Assembly (NCBI RefSeq): GCF_001517915.1
Contig: NZ_LOQI01000001.1
Span: 1 to 54,497, forward strand
From: Oceanivirga salmonicida
GTDB taxonomy: Bacteria; Fusobacteriota; Fusobacteriia; Fusobacteriales; Leptotrichiaceae
Direction: 5' to 3'
DNA length: 54,497 nt
In this document: one piece after another, positions 1 to 9,092 of the stretch
Layout: each line of letters opens with the position of its first letter
How positions within the stretch are numbered: position 1 is the first letter of the stretch
The notes under the pieces: generated by a model
What the model saw: only the letters and a program-made list of their open reading frames with translations
Database searches by the model: none
Told to the model about the DNA's origin: nothing
Program-made: the position numbers and the translations under genes

Positions 1-217
1 TATTACCATCTTTCGCTTTATAATTAAGAGTTACAGCCTGAGCCTTTATTGTAATTCCCTTTTCTCTTTCAAGATCCATAGTATCTAAAAGTTGCTCTTT
101 CATTTCACGCTCTGTTACAGTTCCAGTAGACTGTATAAGTCTATCTGCTATTGTAGATTTACCATGATCTATATGAGCAATAATAGAAAAATTTCTTATG
201 TATTTTTTATCTACCAT
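1..217 (-). CDS. lepA: Elongation factor 4 (LepA), 5' part only
   Basis: Translational GTPase EF4, which acts on the ribosome and promotes back-translocation. Only the first 72 codons are in the window; the rest runs off the left edge. The N-terminus reads [20 protein letters not shown] and continues STIADRL, the G1 P-loop typical of LepA. Around residues 39-60 are the conserved [19 protein letters not shown] (switch I/G2). The start is ATG at 217-215, with AAAGGAG overlapping the 3' end of the upstream ABC ATPase gene, whose stop is only 6 nt away. It is therefore probably co-transcribed with the iron transporter, unusual company for lepA. The identification is secure because the motif block is diagnostic for LepA rather than EF-G or TypA. 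Confidence 0.93.
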   Translation of the reverse strand, partial: MVDKKYIRNFSIIAHIDHGKSTIADRLIQSTGTVTEREMKEQLLDTMDLEREKGITIKAQAVTLNYKAKDGN

Positions 218-223
218 TATTTA

Positions 224-1246
224 TTATCTCCTTTTATATTTTTCTTTTCCATGTGGATTATTAAGAACTATTTCTATTACTTCATCTCCATTTTGAACTT
301 CATACTCATGATTTTCTCCCATGAATACACTCTTAACAACTTTTAAAGAATGATTTTTTTCGTTATATTTAATAGATTCAGGTCTTATAACTACTCTAAC
401 ACTATCATTAACTTCATAATCTACTACTTCTTTTACAGTATAAGTTGACCCTAATATATTAAGTGTAGTACTATCATCTGTTTTATTAGTTATAGTTGCA
501 TCTAATATATTAGCTCTTCCTATAAATTTAGCAACAAATTCACTATTAGGTTTTTGATATATCTCACTAGGACTACCTACTTGTGCAATGTTACCGTCTT
601 TCATTATTACTATTTTATCTGATAAAGCCATTGCTTCTGCTTGGTCATGAGTTACATATATAGAAGTTATACCTAATTCTTGTTGAAGTTTTCTTATTTC
701 ATCTCTCATGTGTAATCTTAATTTAGCATCTAAATTCGATAAAGGTTCATCAAATAATACTACTTCTGAATTCATTATTAAAGCTCTTGCAAGCGATACT
801 CTTTGTTGTTGTCCACCTGACATTTGAGATGGTACACGCTTAGCAAAGTCTTCCATTTTCATTAATTTCAAAATATTGTCTACTCTTTGATTTATTTCTT
901 CACGACTTCTTTTTTGTAATTTTAATCCATAGGCTATATTATCATAAACATTCATATGTGGGAATAATGCATAGTTTTGGAAAACCATTGAAATCCCTCT
1001 TTTATCTGGGCTTAAATATGCTATATCTCTATCATTCATAGTTATATGACCAGAAGATGCATTTTCAAAACCTGCTATCATTCTTAAAGTTGTTGTTTTC
1101 CCACAACCAGAAGGTCCTAAAAGACAGATAAATTCTCCTTCATATATTTTAAGATTAATATTATTTACTGCTGTTACAGTTCTTTCCTTTGTTTTAAAAA
1201 TCTTTGTAAGATTTTGTATATCTAATTTAACTTGTTTTTCGTTCAT
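224..1246 (-). CDS. fbpC: Ferric iron ABC transporter ATP-binding protein
   Basis: Cytoplasmic ATPase of an FbpABC-type importer. Motifs in order over 340 aa: Walker A GPSGCGKT (44-51), Q-loop near 90, signature MSGGQ (142-146), Walker B VVLFDEP (162-168) and switch His at 200. A C-terminal TOBE-like region from about residue 240 is typical of the PotA/FbpC/CysA subfamily. It lies 9 nt downstream of the permease gene and is last before lepA. The sequence alone could also suit spermidine or other anion importers of this subfamily. The iron call rests on the neighbouring binding protein and the two-domain permease. Confidence 0.85.
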   Translation of the reverse strand: MNEKQVKLDIQNLTKIFKTKERTVTAVNNINLKIYEGEFICLLGPSGCGKTTTLRMIAGFENASSGHITMNDRDIAYLSPDKRGISMVFQNYALFPHMNVYDNIAYGLKLQKRSREEINQRVDNILKLMKMEDFAKRVPSQMSGGQQQRVSLARALIMNSEVVLFDEPLSNLDAKLRLHMRDEIRKLQQELGITSIYVTHDQAEAMALSDKIVIMKDGNIAQVGSPSEIYQKPNSEFVAKFIGRANILDATITNKTDDSTTLNILGSTYTVKEVVDYEVNDSVRVVIRPESIKYNEKNHSLKVVKSVFMGENHEYEVQNGDEVIEIVLNNPHGKEKYKRR

Positions 1247-1255
1247 CTTGTTCTC

Positions 1256-2944
1256 CTATTTTTCTCTTGGTTTCATTAAAAATATCATAACTTTAACAAA
1301 CATCATAAATACTGAAACTATTAATATCAGAATAGTACAATATGCCGATGCTATACCTATTCTACCTTGATCAACATTATCCATAATTATTGGTGTTAAT
1401 AGTTTCCATTTTGCAGATATTAAAAATACTACTGTTGAAACCAATGTCATAGATCTTGCAAAAGAATAAATTAACCCTGTTAAAAATGCTTCTCTTATCA
1501 TAGGTAAAGTAACTCTAATAAATGTTGTTGCTGAATTAGCACCTAAAATAGTTGATGCCTCTTCTATACTAGGGTCTATTTGATTAAGTGCGGCTACACC
1601 AGATCTAACTCCAACAGGTAATGATCTAATAATAAATGCCATTATTATTATAAATGCTGTACCAGTTAATGTTGGTATTAATTTAATACTAGTAAATGGT
1701 ATATTATATATTTTATTATAACTTAATGCAAATCCTATACCTATTATAGTTCCAGGTATTGCTAATCCCATCATTACAGTAAATTCTATTAAACTTTTTC
1801 CTATAAATTTCTTTCTTACTATTAAAAAAGCTATTATCATAGAAAATATTGATGCAAAAAATGTTGCAATTAATGCCAATGTTGTTGTTGTAATAATAGG
1901 TGCTAGTCTATTTGTAAATTTCCATATTTCTTTATAATTATATAAACTTATACTATTATCAATTCCAAATAATTTAGTAAATGAACTAATAGGTATTAAT
2001 ATGTACATACCTATTACACATAATGATAATATACTAATTACAGTAGTTGCTACTCCTACAATTCTTTTATCTTTTATAACATCTCTTTCTCTTGATGCTT
2101 TACCAGTTACTGTTATATATGATTTTGAATTAATATAATATCTTTGTAAAGCAAACATAGAAATAGAAATACTTAATAATACCATTGATAAAGCAGATGC
2201 TAATCCTAATTGATAATTTCCTACACCTTCTTGGAAAATTTTAACTGCTATTGTTGTAAATTTACCACCTATAACAAAAGGATTTGCATAATCAGCTATT
2301 GATTGTATAAACACTAATAAAAATGCATTAGCAAGCCCTGGTGCCATTAAAGGTAATGTTACTGTTGTAAATACTTTAAATCTATTTGCTCCTAAACTTC
2401 TTGATGCTTCTTCAACTGATGGATCAATATTAGATAATAATCCTACTAGCATCAAATATGCAATAGGGAAAAAACTTAATACTTGAACTATAACTAGTCC
2501 GTGAAAACCATATATATCATAGTCTATACCTAAAAATCCCTTAGTTATTATTCCATTTCTTCCAAAAAGTAATATAGCAGATAATGCTACTACAAATGGT
2601 GGTGAAATTATAGGTAATAGTGCTATAAAATCAAACATTTTTTTAAATCTAATTTTTATATATACATTAATATAAGCAAATATAAAACCTATAATTAAAG
2701 ATATTATTCCTGTTGTAACTCCCAATTTTATAGTATTTATTATAATTCTTACATTTCCTGACATTGTAAATGAGTCTATATAATTTCCAAAATTAATTCC
2801 GTTATTTGTTAAACTTTCTAATAAAATATTCCAAAGCGGTATTAATATAAAAAAACATACTGTAAATATTGAAAATAATATCGTAATCAGTAAAATAGGA
2901 TCGCTAAAACTTCTTCTTACTGATACAACTGCTCTTTTAAACAT
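1256..2944 (-). CDS. fbpB: Ferric iron ABC transporter permease, fused two-module type
   Basis: Inner-membrane permease of about 562 aa with two tandem BPD_transp_1 modules, as in FbpB/SfuB. Each module carries an EAA loop that contacts the ATPase: EEASRSLGANRFKVFTTVTL in the first half and EEASTILGANSATTFIRVTL in the second. About 12 membrane segments are predicted by eye. An in-frame start 63 nt further upstream exists, but the ATG at 2944 (MFKRAVVSVRRS) is preferred because GGAAGGAG precedes it. It lies between the binding-protein gene and the ATPase gene; a hairpin sits in the 78-nt gap after fbpA. Confidence 0.87.
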   Translation of the reverse strand: MFKRAVVSVRRSFSDPILLITILFSIFTVCFFILIPLWNILLESLTNNGINFGNYIDSFTMSGNVRIIINTIKLGVTTGIISLIIGFIFAYINVYIKIRFKKMFDFIALLPIISPPFVVALSAILLFGRNGIITKGFLGIDYDIYGFHGLVIVQVLSFFPIAYLMLVGLLSNIDPSVEEASRSLGANRFKVFTTVTLPLMAPGLANAFLLVFIQSIADYANPFVIGGKFTTIAVKIFQEGVGNYQLGLASALSMVLLSISISMFALQRYYINSKSYITVTGKASRERDVIKDKRIVGVATTVISILSLCVIGMYILIPISSFTKLFGIDNSISLYNYKEIWKFTNRLAPIITTTTLALIATFFASIFSMIIAFLIVRKKFIGKSLIEFTVMMGLAIPGTIIGIGFALSYNKIYNIPFTSIKLIPTLTGTAFIIIMAFIIRSLPVGVRSGVAALNQIDPSIEEASTILGANSATTFIRVTLPMIREAFLTGLIYSFARSMTLVSTVVFLISAKWKLLTPIIMDNVDQGRIGIASAYCTILILIVSVFMMFVKVMIFLMKPREK

Positions 2945-2966
2945 GATACTCCTTCCCAAATTAAAA

Positions 2967-2989
2967 CTACACCCATTTATAGGGTGTAG
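2967..2989 (-). terminator. Intercistronic hairpin between fbpA and fbpB
   Basis: A perfect 8-bp inverted repeat CTACACCC/GGGTGTAG with a 7-nt loop, followed on the minus strand by TTTTAATTT. It lies in the gap between the binding-protein and permease genes. Position and form suit partial termination or 3'-end protection, which would raise FbpA over FbpB/FbpC. The U-run is short, so full termination is unlikely. Confidence 0.6.
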
Positions 2990-3022
2990 CATATTTATAT
3001 TTCCCAATAAAACACCTTATAA

Positions 3023-4054
3023 TTATTTTGTTGGTATTGCTGAACTTGTTTCTCTTGTAAATCTTTCAACTAATTGTTTTCTATTCATTCCTGCCCATTC
3101 AAAATCATATTTAATTAATTTAGTATCTTTAATTGGATCTGCTTCCTTAGGGTTCACAGCATTTTCGTTAGTTAAAAATTGGAATGAACCTACTGTTTGT
3201 CCTTTTTCTTGAACTTCCTTAGTTAATACCCAGTCAATAAATTTCTTAGCTGCTTCTGGGTTTGGTGCATTCTTAAGTAATGCAACTGCACCTATTTCAT
3301 AACCAGTTCCTTCGCTAGGTGCTGCTATAATAATATCACTATAACCTTCTTTTTGATATTTAATAGCATCGTGTAAGAAAGTAATTCCAATAGCTGCTTC
3401 TCCCGAACCTACCATTCTTCCTGGTGCTGTTCCTGATTTAGTATATTGTCTTATTTGACCATTTAATTTTTTGAAGTATTCCATAGCTTCGTCTTCACCC
3501 ATAAGTTGAACTAATGTTGCAAGCATAGTATATGCTGTTCCTGATGAACCTGGATGCGCTACTACTATTTCTCCTTTTAATTTAGGATCTAGTAAATCTT
3601 GCCAAGATTGAGGCATTTTTATACCTTTTTCTTCTAATACTTTTTTGTTTCCAACAAATCCTAGGTAACCAACATAAATTCCTGTCCATCTACCATCGTC
3701 ACCTGATTTAAATTGAGGTTTAATTTCTCCATGAGTTTTAGAAACATAAGGTTCTATCAATCCTTCTGCATCTGCTGCTATAATTCCATCAACTGGTCCA
3801 CCGTACCAAACTGATGCAACCATATTATTTTTTTCTGCTTTTAATCTAGCTAGTGTTTCTCCACTACTCAATCTTACAAATTCAGCAGGAATTCCTGTTT
3901 CCTTAGTAAATTCTTGTGCTACCATAGCTGCATGATCTTCTTGTAAACCTGCGTAAAATACTAATTTTTCTTCACTTTTTACATTAGCTTCAGTATTTCC
4001 ACCACATGAAAATGCTAAACCAATTAAAAAAATACTTGTTAATAATTTTTTCAT
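3023..4054 (-). CDS. fbpA: Ferric iron ABC transporter substrate-binding lipoprotein
   Basis: Periplasm-facing binding protein of about 343 aa. The N-terminus MKKLLTSIFLIGLAFSCGG is a lipoprotein signal with lipobox LAFSC, so it should be membrane-tethered. The body has the FbpA/class F fold features: LVFYAGLQEDHAAMVAQEF at the mature start, GETLARLKAE, a VWYGGP stretch and the C-terminal half with AVALLKNAPNPEAAKKFIDW. The start ATG at 4054 is chosen over an upstream in-frame ATG because GGAGGAATC lies directly before it. It is first in the minus-strand operon fbpA-fbpB-fbpC-lepA. A palindrome overlaps the predicted promoter. Metal specificity is inferred from family and context. Confidence 0.86.
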   Translation of the reverse strand: MKKLLTSIFLIGLAFSCGGNTEANVKSEEKLVFYAGLQEDHAAMVAQEFTKETGIPAEFVRLSSGETLARLKAEKNNMVASVWYGGPVDGIIAADAEGLIEPYVSKTHGEIKPQFKSGDDGRWTGIYVGYLGFVGNKKVLEEKGIKMPQSWQDLLDPKLKGEIVVAHPGSSGTAYTMLATLVQLMGEDEAMEYFKKLNGQIRQYTKSGTAPGRMVGSGEAAIGITFLHDAIKYQKEGYSDIIIAAPSEGTGYEIGAVALLKNAPNPEAAKKFIDWVLTKEVQEKGQTVGSFQFLTNENAVNPKEADPIKDTKLIKYDFEWAGMNRKQLVERFTRETSSAIPTK

Positions 4055-4086
4055 GATTCCTCCAATACTTTTTAATTTTACGATAT

Positions 4087-4123
4087 AGTATACCACAATT
4101 TTTTGAATTTAGGTAGTCCTAAA
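4087..4123 (-). promoter_or_regulatory. fbp promoter with metalloregulator-like palindrome
   Basis: The minus strand has an extended -10, TGGTATACT (TATACT at 4087-4092). Where the -35 should lie is a perfect palindrome TTTAGGTAGTCCTAAA (4108-4123). A dyad of TTTAGG-N4-CCTAAA form resembles DtxR/MntR/IdeR-family metal repressor boxes and does not look like a Fur box. Its overlap with the -35 suggests metal-dependent repression of the iron importer. The regulator is not in the window, so the assignment is inference. Confidence 0.55.
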
Positions 4124-4156
4124 ACTAAAATTTATAATGTTCAAAATTGAACTGAC

Positions 4157-4198
4157 ATAAAAAAATGCTACATATTATAAGAACATGTAACATTTATT
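4157..4198 (-). terminator. Terminator downstream of ywaF-like gene
   Basis: The minus strand forms a 10-bp stem (AATGTTACAT with ATGTAGCATT, one G-U pair; 4164-4173 and 4185-4194) followed directly by a run of T. It ends the upp-to-ywaF transcript just before the fbp promoter. Confidence 0.75.
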
Positions 4199-4216
4199 TT
4201 TATCATTAATTTTCTA

Positions 4217-4879
4217 CTATTTTAATTTTTTACCAATTAAATATGAACTAGTTATTGCAAAAACGTGTAAAACAAATAATAATACTAAGTATATATTAAA
4301 TGGTATGAATTTTACTATAGGTAATATGTAATCACTTAAATACATAAAGTTAGTTCCCAATCTTACATTCCAGAAATGTGCATTAATAATTGCTATAACA
4401 AGTAAGATTAGACTTAATATATATCCTTTAAAACTTACTCTATGATTGTAATACTTATATCCATATATTATTGTTGCTAATATAAGACTATGTGTTAAAA
4501 AGAAAAATATTACATATGAATATGTCGTAAATACAAATGATGTAGGTATTAATAAAGTTAAAAATGCTCCATATCCCCAACAATATATCATACTAAACAT
4601 ATATTTGTTTCTTGTTATTAAATATATCCCACTTAATAATATTGATATATTACAAAAATGAAATGGTAAAGATTCAAATGGTGGGTATTTTTCTACAAAT
4701 ACTCTTAAATATATATCAAACATTTTGGCAAGTATTATAAATACACCTAGAAATTTACCGTATTTTTTCTTATCAAATGGCTTTGCTAACACGAAAAGCA
4801 TAATTGTAATTATTAAGGCTAAACCTAATCCCATTAAATGGGGTTTATTAAATAAGCCCATTTTATAACTATTTAGCAT
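4217..4879 (-). CDS. YwaF-family (TIGR02206-like) integral membrane protein
   Basis: A 220-aa protein made almost entirely of hydrophobic segments, about six or seven by eye. It has the family's conserved feature PFHFCNISILL near residues 72-82 and a histidine-containing LTHSLILATI segment. Its biochemical role is not established. The ATG at 4879 overlaps the end of ackA by 11 nt and has GAAAGG upstream; a second ATG (MGLFNK, 4861) lacks an RBS. It is the last gene of the pta-ackA transcript and ends before a clear terminator. Any link to acetate metabolism is positional only. Confidence 0.7.
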   Translation of the reverse strand: MLNSYKMGLFNKPHLMGLGLALIITIMLFVLAKPFDKKKYGKFLGVFIILAKMFDIYLRVFVEKYPPFESLPFHFCNISILLSGIYLITRNKYMFSMIYCWGYGAFLTLLIPTSFVFTTYSYVIFFFLTHSLILATIIYGYKYYNHRVSFKGYILSLILLVIAIINAHFWNVRLGTNFMYLSDYILPIVKFIPFNIYLVLLFVLHVFAITSSYLIGKKLK

Positions 4880-6071
4880 TTACTAACCTTTCCGTATCCA
4901 TAGCTATCATTAATTCTTCTGCTGTTTCAACTTTATATATCTTAACTTTTGAATTTTCCTTAGAGTAAAGTACATCTCCTGATATTCTTTGATTATTCTT
5001 TTCATAATCCAATTCTATACCTAGGAATTCTAATCCTTTACATATTCCTTCACGAGCAAGTGCTGCATTTTCTCCTATACCACCTGTAAATGCTATAGCA
5101 TCAACTCCACCCATTGCTACTATGTATGAACCAATGAAATTTCTTACTCTATAACAGAACATTTCATATGCAAGTTTTGCTCTTGCATCTCCTGCTTGCA
5201 TGTTTGTTTGTATATCTCTAAAATCAGAACTCTTACCAAATATTCCTAAAAATCCTGATTTTTTATTTAATCTAGTGTCCATTTCACTAGCATCTAAATT
5301 TCTTTTATTCATTATGTAAAGTGGTATTGCTGGATCTAAATCTCCGCATCTAGTTCCCATCATTATTCCACCTAATGGTGTAAGTCCCATAGATGTATCT
5401 ATTACTTTTCCATTTTTAACTGCTGCTATTGAGGCACCGTTACCTAGATGACAAACTATTATTTTATTATCTTTTTTACCTAATAATTCATTAACTTTCA
5501 TACTAACAAATTTATGAGAAGTCCCATGGAAACCATATTTTCTAACTTTAAACTCTTTATAATCTTCATCTGCTACTGGGTATCTATATGCATAATCTGG
5601 CATAGTTTGATGGAAAGCTGTATCAAATACTGCTATATTTGGAGTATTTGGTAATAACTCTCTCATAAGTTTAACTCCCATTAAATTAGCTGGATTATGT
5701 AATGGAGCTAAATCAGATACTTCTTCTATTTTTTCTATAATTTCATCTGTTATTATTGCAGATTCACTGAAATATTCTCCGCCATGAACTACTCTATGCC
5801 CTATAGCATCTAATTCAGAAATATCAGTTAAAACACCATTTTCTTTATCTTGTAATGTTTTTAAAACTACATTTATTGCTTTTGAATGATTTTGCATGTC
5901 CATAGGTTTTTCTATTTCGCTATATCCTGTAACAATATTTTTATATGTAAATATTTGATTATCTAATCCTATTCTTTCACATATTCCTTTCGCTATTGTC
6001 TTACTTCCATTTGTTTCTATTAACTCAAATTTAAGAGATGAACTCCCACTATTTATTACTAATACTTTCAT
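4869..6071 (-). CDS. ackA: Acetate kinase
   Basis: Makes ATP and acetate from acetyl phosphate and ADP in the cytosol, the last step of substrate-level phosphorylation from acetyl-CoA. At 400 aa it is full length. Diagnostic blocks are MKVLVINSGSSSLKFELIE at the N-terminus (acetokinase signature 1), VVHGGE, FDTAFH near 150, RKYGFHGTSHKFVS (signature 2) and TGGIGENA near 330. Its start overlaps the 3' end of pta by 23 nt, so the two are translationally coupled and act in sequence (Pta then AckA). This is expected for a fermentative fusobacterium. Confidence 0.97.
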   Translation of the reverse strand: MKVLVINSGSSSLKFELIETNGSKTIAKGICERIGLDNQIFTYKNIVTGYSEIEKPMDMQNHSKAINVVLKTLQDKENGVLTDISELDAIGHRVVHGGEYFSESAIITDEIIEKIEEVSDLAPLHNPANLMGVKLMRELLPNTPNIAVFDTAFHQTMPDYAYRYPVADEDYKEFKVRKYGFHGTSHKFVSMKVNELLGKKDNKIIVCHLGNGASIAAVKNGKVIDTSMGLTPLGGIMMGTRCGDLDPAIPLYIMNKRNLDASEMDTRLNKKSGFLGIFGKSSDFRDIQTNMQAGDARAKLAYEMFCYRVRNFIGSYIVAMGGVDAIAFTGGIGENAALAREGICKGLEFLGIELDYEKNNQRISGDVLYSKENSKVKIYKVETAEELMIAMDTERLVNAK

Positions 6072-7074
6072 TTTTTACCCCTTCCATAGCAGTAACTGCT
6101 ACTACTCCTACTATATCTTCAAAACTACATCCTCTTGATAAATCATGAACTGGTTTATCTAAACCTTGTATAAATGGTCCTAATGCTTCAGCTTTTGCTA
6201 ATCTTTGCACCAACTTATAACCAATATTACCAGCACTTAAATTAGGGAATATTAATACATTAGCATTCCCTGCAACTTTTGAATTTTTGGCTTTTAACTG
6301 AGCAACTTCTGGAACTATTGCAGCATCTAATTGTAATTCTCCATCAAATTCAAATTCTACATTTCTTTGTTCTAGTATTCTTTTTGCTTCTTGCATTTTT
6401 TCTACAACTTCTCCACCAGCACTTCCTTTAGTTGAATATGATAATAAGGCAAGCTTTGGTTCTTTTATTTTACCGATATTTTTTGCTGTTTGTACAGCAG
6501 ATATAGCTATATCAGCAACTTGTTCTGCATTTGGTGTAGGTATAACTGCACAATCAGAGAATATTAAAGTTCCATTTTCTCCATAAGTGTTATCTTTTAA
6601 TAACATTACAAATGCACTAGATACTGTTTTTAACCCTGGTTTTACACCTATTACTTGTATGGCTGCTCTTAATACTGATGCAGTTGGTGAATTTGAACCC
6701 GCTACCATACCTATAGCATAACCAAATCTTACTAACATTGCTCCAAAATATCTTGGTTCAGTTAACATTATTTCTTTTGCTTTTTCAAAAGTCATACCTT
6801 TTTTGGCTCTTAATTTTTCTAATTCACTAGCAAATTCATCAATTTTAGTAAATTTTTTAGGATTTATTATCTCAACTTTTGATATATCTAAACCATATTT
6901 TTTAGCATCAGATAGTATAGTTTCCTCATCGCCTACTAATATTATTTCTGCAAAATCTTCTTCTTGTATTCTAGCAGCTGCTCTTAATACCCTTTCATCT
7001 TCTGATTCGGGTAATACAACTTTTTTCTTATTAGTTTTTAATTCTGCTTTAAAACTTTCAATTAAATTAGACAT
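6049..7074 (-). CDS. pta: Phosphate acetyltransferase
   Basis: Converts acetyl-CoA and phosphate to acetyl phosphate and CoA. The 341-aa length matches the short single-domain Pta type. Family motifs include KKKVVLPESEDERVLRAA (17-34), GAMLVRFGYAIGMVAGSNSP near 130-150 and the C-terminal DLSRGCSFEDIVGVVAVTA. It starts 13 nt after the ftsY stop with AAAGGAG, and its end overlaps ackA. Together they form the acetate/ATP branch of the fermentation pathway. Confidence 0.96.
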   Translation of the reverse strand: MSNLIESFKAELKTNKKKVVLPESEDERVLRAAARIQEEDFAEIILVGDEETILSDAKKYGLDISKVEIINPKKFTKIDEFASELEKLRAKKGMTFEKAKEIMLTEPRYFGAMLVRFGYAIGMVAGSNSPTASVLRAAIQVIGVKPGLKTVSSAFVMLLKDNTYGENGTLIFSDCAVIPTPNAEQVADIAISAVQTAKNIGKIKEPKLALLSYSTKGSAGGEVVEKMQEAKRILEQRNVEFEFDGELQLDAAIVPEVAQLKAKNSKVAGNANVLIFPNLSAGNIGYKLVQRLAKAEALGPFIQGLDKPVHDLSRGCSFEDIVGVVAVTAMEGVKNESISNK

Positions 7075-7086
7075 AAACTTTCTCCT

Positions 7087-7965
7087 TTATCTATCAAATA
7101 TTTCTTTTACAAAGTCTTTCGCCACAAATGGTTTTAAATCATTTATACCTTCTCCTACGCCTATAAATTTAATAGGTTTTTTTAATTCTTCTATTATTGG
7201 AAAAATGATACCACCTTTTGCAGTTCCATCATACTTCGTTAATATTATACCACTAATTTTGGCAATTTGATTAAAAATTTTTGCTTGTTCTAGTCCATTT
7301 TGCCCTGTTGTAGCATCTATAACCAACAAAGTTTCAATATGTGAACCTTTTGCTTTATCCTCAATTATCTTATTTATCTTAGATAATTCTTCCATTAAAT
7401 TCTTTTTATTATGTAATCTACCTGCAGTATCTATTATTGCTACATCACATTTTTCCTTTATTGCATAATTTAGTGTGTCAAAAACAACTGCAGCAGGATC
7501 TGAACCTTTATTTTGTTTTATTAATTTAACATTTGTTCTATTAGCCCACTCTTGTAATTGTTCTATTGCTGCTGCTCTAAATGTATCTGCTGCTCCTAAA
7601 ACTATGCTATATTTATTATTTTTCAACATATTAGTTATCTTACCAATAGAAGTTGTCTTTCCTACTCCATTTACACCTATAACAAATATTATATTAAGTT
7701 TCCCTTTTTCTATTGCTAAATCTATATTGTCAAACTTATTTAATTTTTCTATTAATATATTTTCTAATTCTTCATATACACTATTAGAATCCTTAAATTT
7801 TTGTTTTTCTAATTCTTCTATTATATTTATACTTGTTTGTATACCCATATCAGATTGTATTAAAAGTTCTTCTAACTCTTCATATAATTCATCTGTTATA
7901 GGTTTACCTACAAACATAGTTTTTAGCTTTTTAAAAAAGCCTTCCTTTGCTTTAAGTATTGCCAT
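7087..7965 (-). CDS. ftsY: Signal recognition particle receptor FtsY
   Basis: SRP receptor GTPase that delivers nascent membrane-protein ribosome complexes to the translocon. The 292-aa protein has an N-terminal helical N domain (about 1-85) and the G domain: GVNGVGKTT (97-105), DTAGR (179-183), TKYDGTAKGG (243-252). The long acidic A domain of the E. coli protein is absent, as in many Gram-positives. A lysine-rich N-terminal helix (FFKKLKTM) could contact the membrane. It overlaps tsaB by 14 nt and has AAAAGGATT before the start. Confidence 0.96.
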   Translation of the reverse strand: MAILKAKEGFFKKLKTMFVGKPITDELYEELEELLIQSDMGIQTSINIIEELEKQKFKDSNSVYEELENILIEKLNKFDNIDLAIEKGKLNIIFVIGVNGVGKTTSIGKITNMLKNNKYSIVLGAADTFRAAAIEQLQEWANRTNVKLIKQNKGSDPAAVVFDTLNYAIKEKCDVAIIDTAGRLHNKKNLMEELSKINKIIEDKAKGSHIETLLVIDATTGQNGLEQAKIFNQIAKISGIILTKYDGTAKGGIIFPIIEELKKPIKFIGVGEGINDLKPFVAKDFVKEIFDR

Positions 7966-8629
7966 TATTATAATCCTTTTCCGCTTGTGATTTTTCTAAA
8001 TATTCAGGTACTATTTCTTCAATTTTTCTAACTTTTAATAAATTTTCACAAAACATATCATAATATACATTAGAATTTATGTTTGTTATATTATAACTTA
8101 AATTTACTAATTTATCATGTTTAATTATATCTTTATAATTTAAAAATATGTCTCCTACAAATGCAATAGTTTTATCAATTTTTGAAACTTTTTCTACTAT
8201 ATCTTGTATATTATATACACCATCTTCTAGTTTTTTTTGTCCATTTTCTACAATATTACAATAGATTTTACCTTTTCTAGAATCTATTCCTGCCACTATT
8301 ACATTAGCATAATTTTTTGCCATATACTGCAATGCATCTAATTCAGATACTTCATATATCTTAACATTGGGACTAAGTGCAAATATTCCTTTTATTAAAG
8401 ACATTGCTATTCTTACTCCTGTAAAAGAACCTGGTCCAGTAGAAATTATTACATTTTCTACATTGTCTATATTAGTATTAGTCCATTCAAATAATTTAGA
8501 TACTTGATCCATTATACTAGTTGAATGAGTTTTTCTAACATTTATATTTATATTCCCTAACATACTATCATTTTCAAATAAACTTATACTTGCTAGTTTA
8601 GTCGAAGTTGTAATTGTGAATGTCAACAT
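7952..8629 (-). CDS. tsaB: tRNA threonylcarbamoyladenosine biosynthesis protein TsaB
   Basis: Partner of TsaD and TsaE in making t6A37 on ANN-decoding tRNAs. It has the degenerate ASKHA fold; the conserved block STGPGSFTGVRIAMSLIKGI (about 70-90 in this frame) is diagnostic for TsaB/YeaZ. An in-frame GTG lies upstream at 8644, but the ATG at 8629 (MLTFTITTST) is preferred: AAAGGTGG stands about 11 nt before it and TsaB normally begins close to this strand. It overlaps tsaE by 32 nt. tsaD is not in the window. Confidence 0.92.
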   Translation of the reverse strand: MLTFTITTSTKLASISLFENDSMLGNININVRKTHSTSIMDQVSKLFEWTNTNIDNVENVIISTGPGSFTGVRIAMSLIKGIFALSPNVKIYEVSELDALQYMAKNYANVIVAGIDSRKGKIYCNIVENGQKKLEDGVYNIQDIVEKVSKIDKTIAFVGDIFLNYKDIIKHDKLVNLSYNITNINSNVYYDMFCENLLKVRKIEEIVPEYLEKSQAEKDYNNGNT

Positions 8630-9077
8630 ATACTTTTTCACCACCTTTTAATATATATGAAGATATATATCTAGTTTCAGCATCATTATGTTTTATTTCA
8701 AAAAATAAAGTGTTCTCAGGCATTTGCTCTAATATCAAATTAGCCCATTCAACTAATACTAAACTATTAGTATCTATATAATCGTAGTAACCTATATTAT
8801 ATAACTCTTCTTCACTATTTACTCTATATACATCAAAATGATATATATCTATATCAGCATTATACTCTATTAAATATGTAAATGTTGGACTTTTCACAGT
8901 TTCTGTTACTCCTAGACTAGAAAATAGCCTTTTTGCAAAGGCTGTTTTTCCTGTTCCTAAATCTCCAATTAAACCTATACATATACTTTTTTCTTTATTT
9001 TTTGATATATTTATTGCTAATTCATCTATTATTTCATTTATTGCGTGAAAAGTTAATTTTGTATTCTTTAATAACAT
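8598..9077 (-). CDS. tsaE: tRNA threonylcarbamoyladenosine biosynthesis ATPase TsaE
   Basis: Small P-loop ATPase (159 aa) that resets the TsaBD complex in t6A synthesis. The Walker A reads GDLGTGKTAFAKRLF (about 39-53), followed by the family motif SPTFTYLIEY and YHFDVYRV; a late VLVEWANL matches the TsaE Walker-B-like region. It follows upp by 15 nt and overlaps tsaB, so both t6A genes are translated together. Confidence 0.95.
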   Translation of the reverse strand: MLLKNTKLTFHAINEIIDELAINISKNKEKSICIGLIGDLGTGKTAFAKRLFSSLGVTETVKSPTFTYLIEYNADIDIYHFDVYRVNSEEELYNIGYYDYIDTNSLVLVEWANLILEQMPENTLFFEIKHNDAETRYISSYILKGGEKVYVDIHNYNFD

Positions 9078-9092
9078 TATATCACTTTTCCT

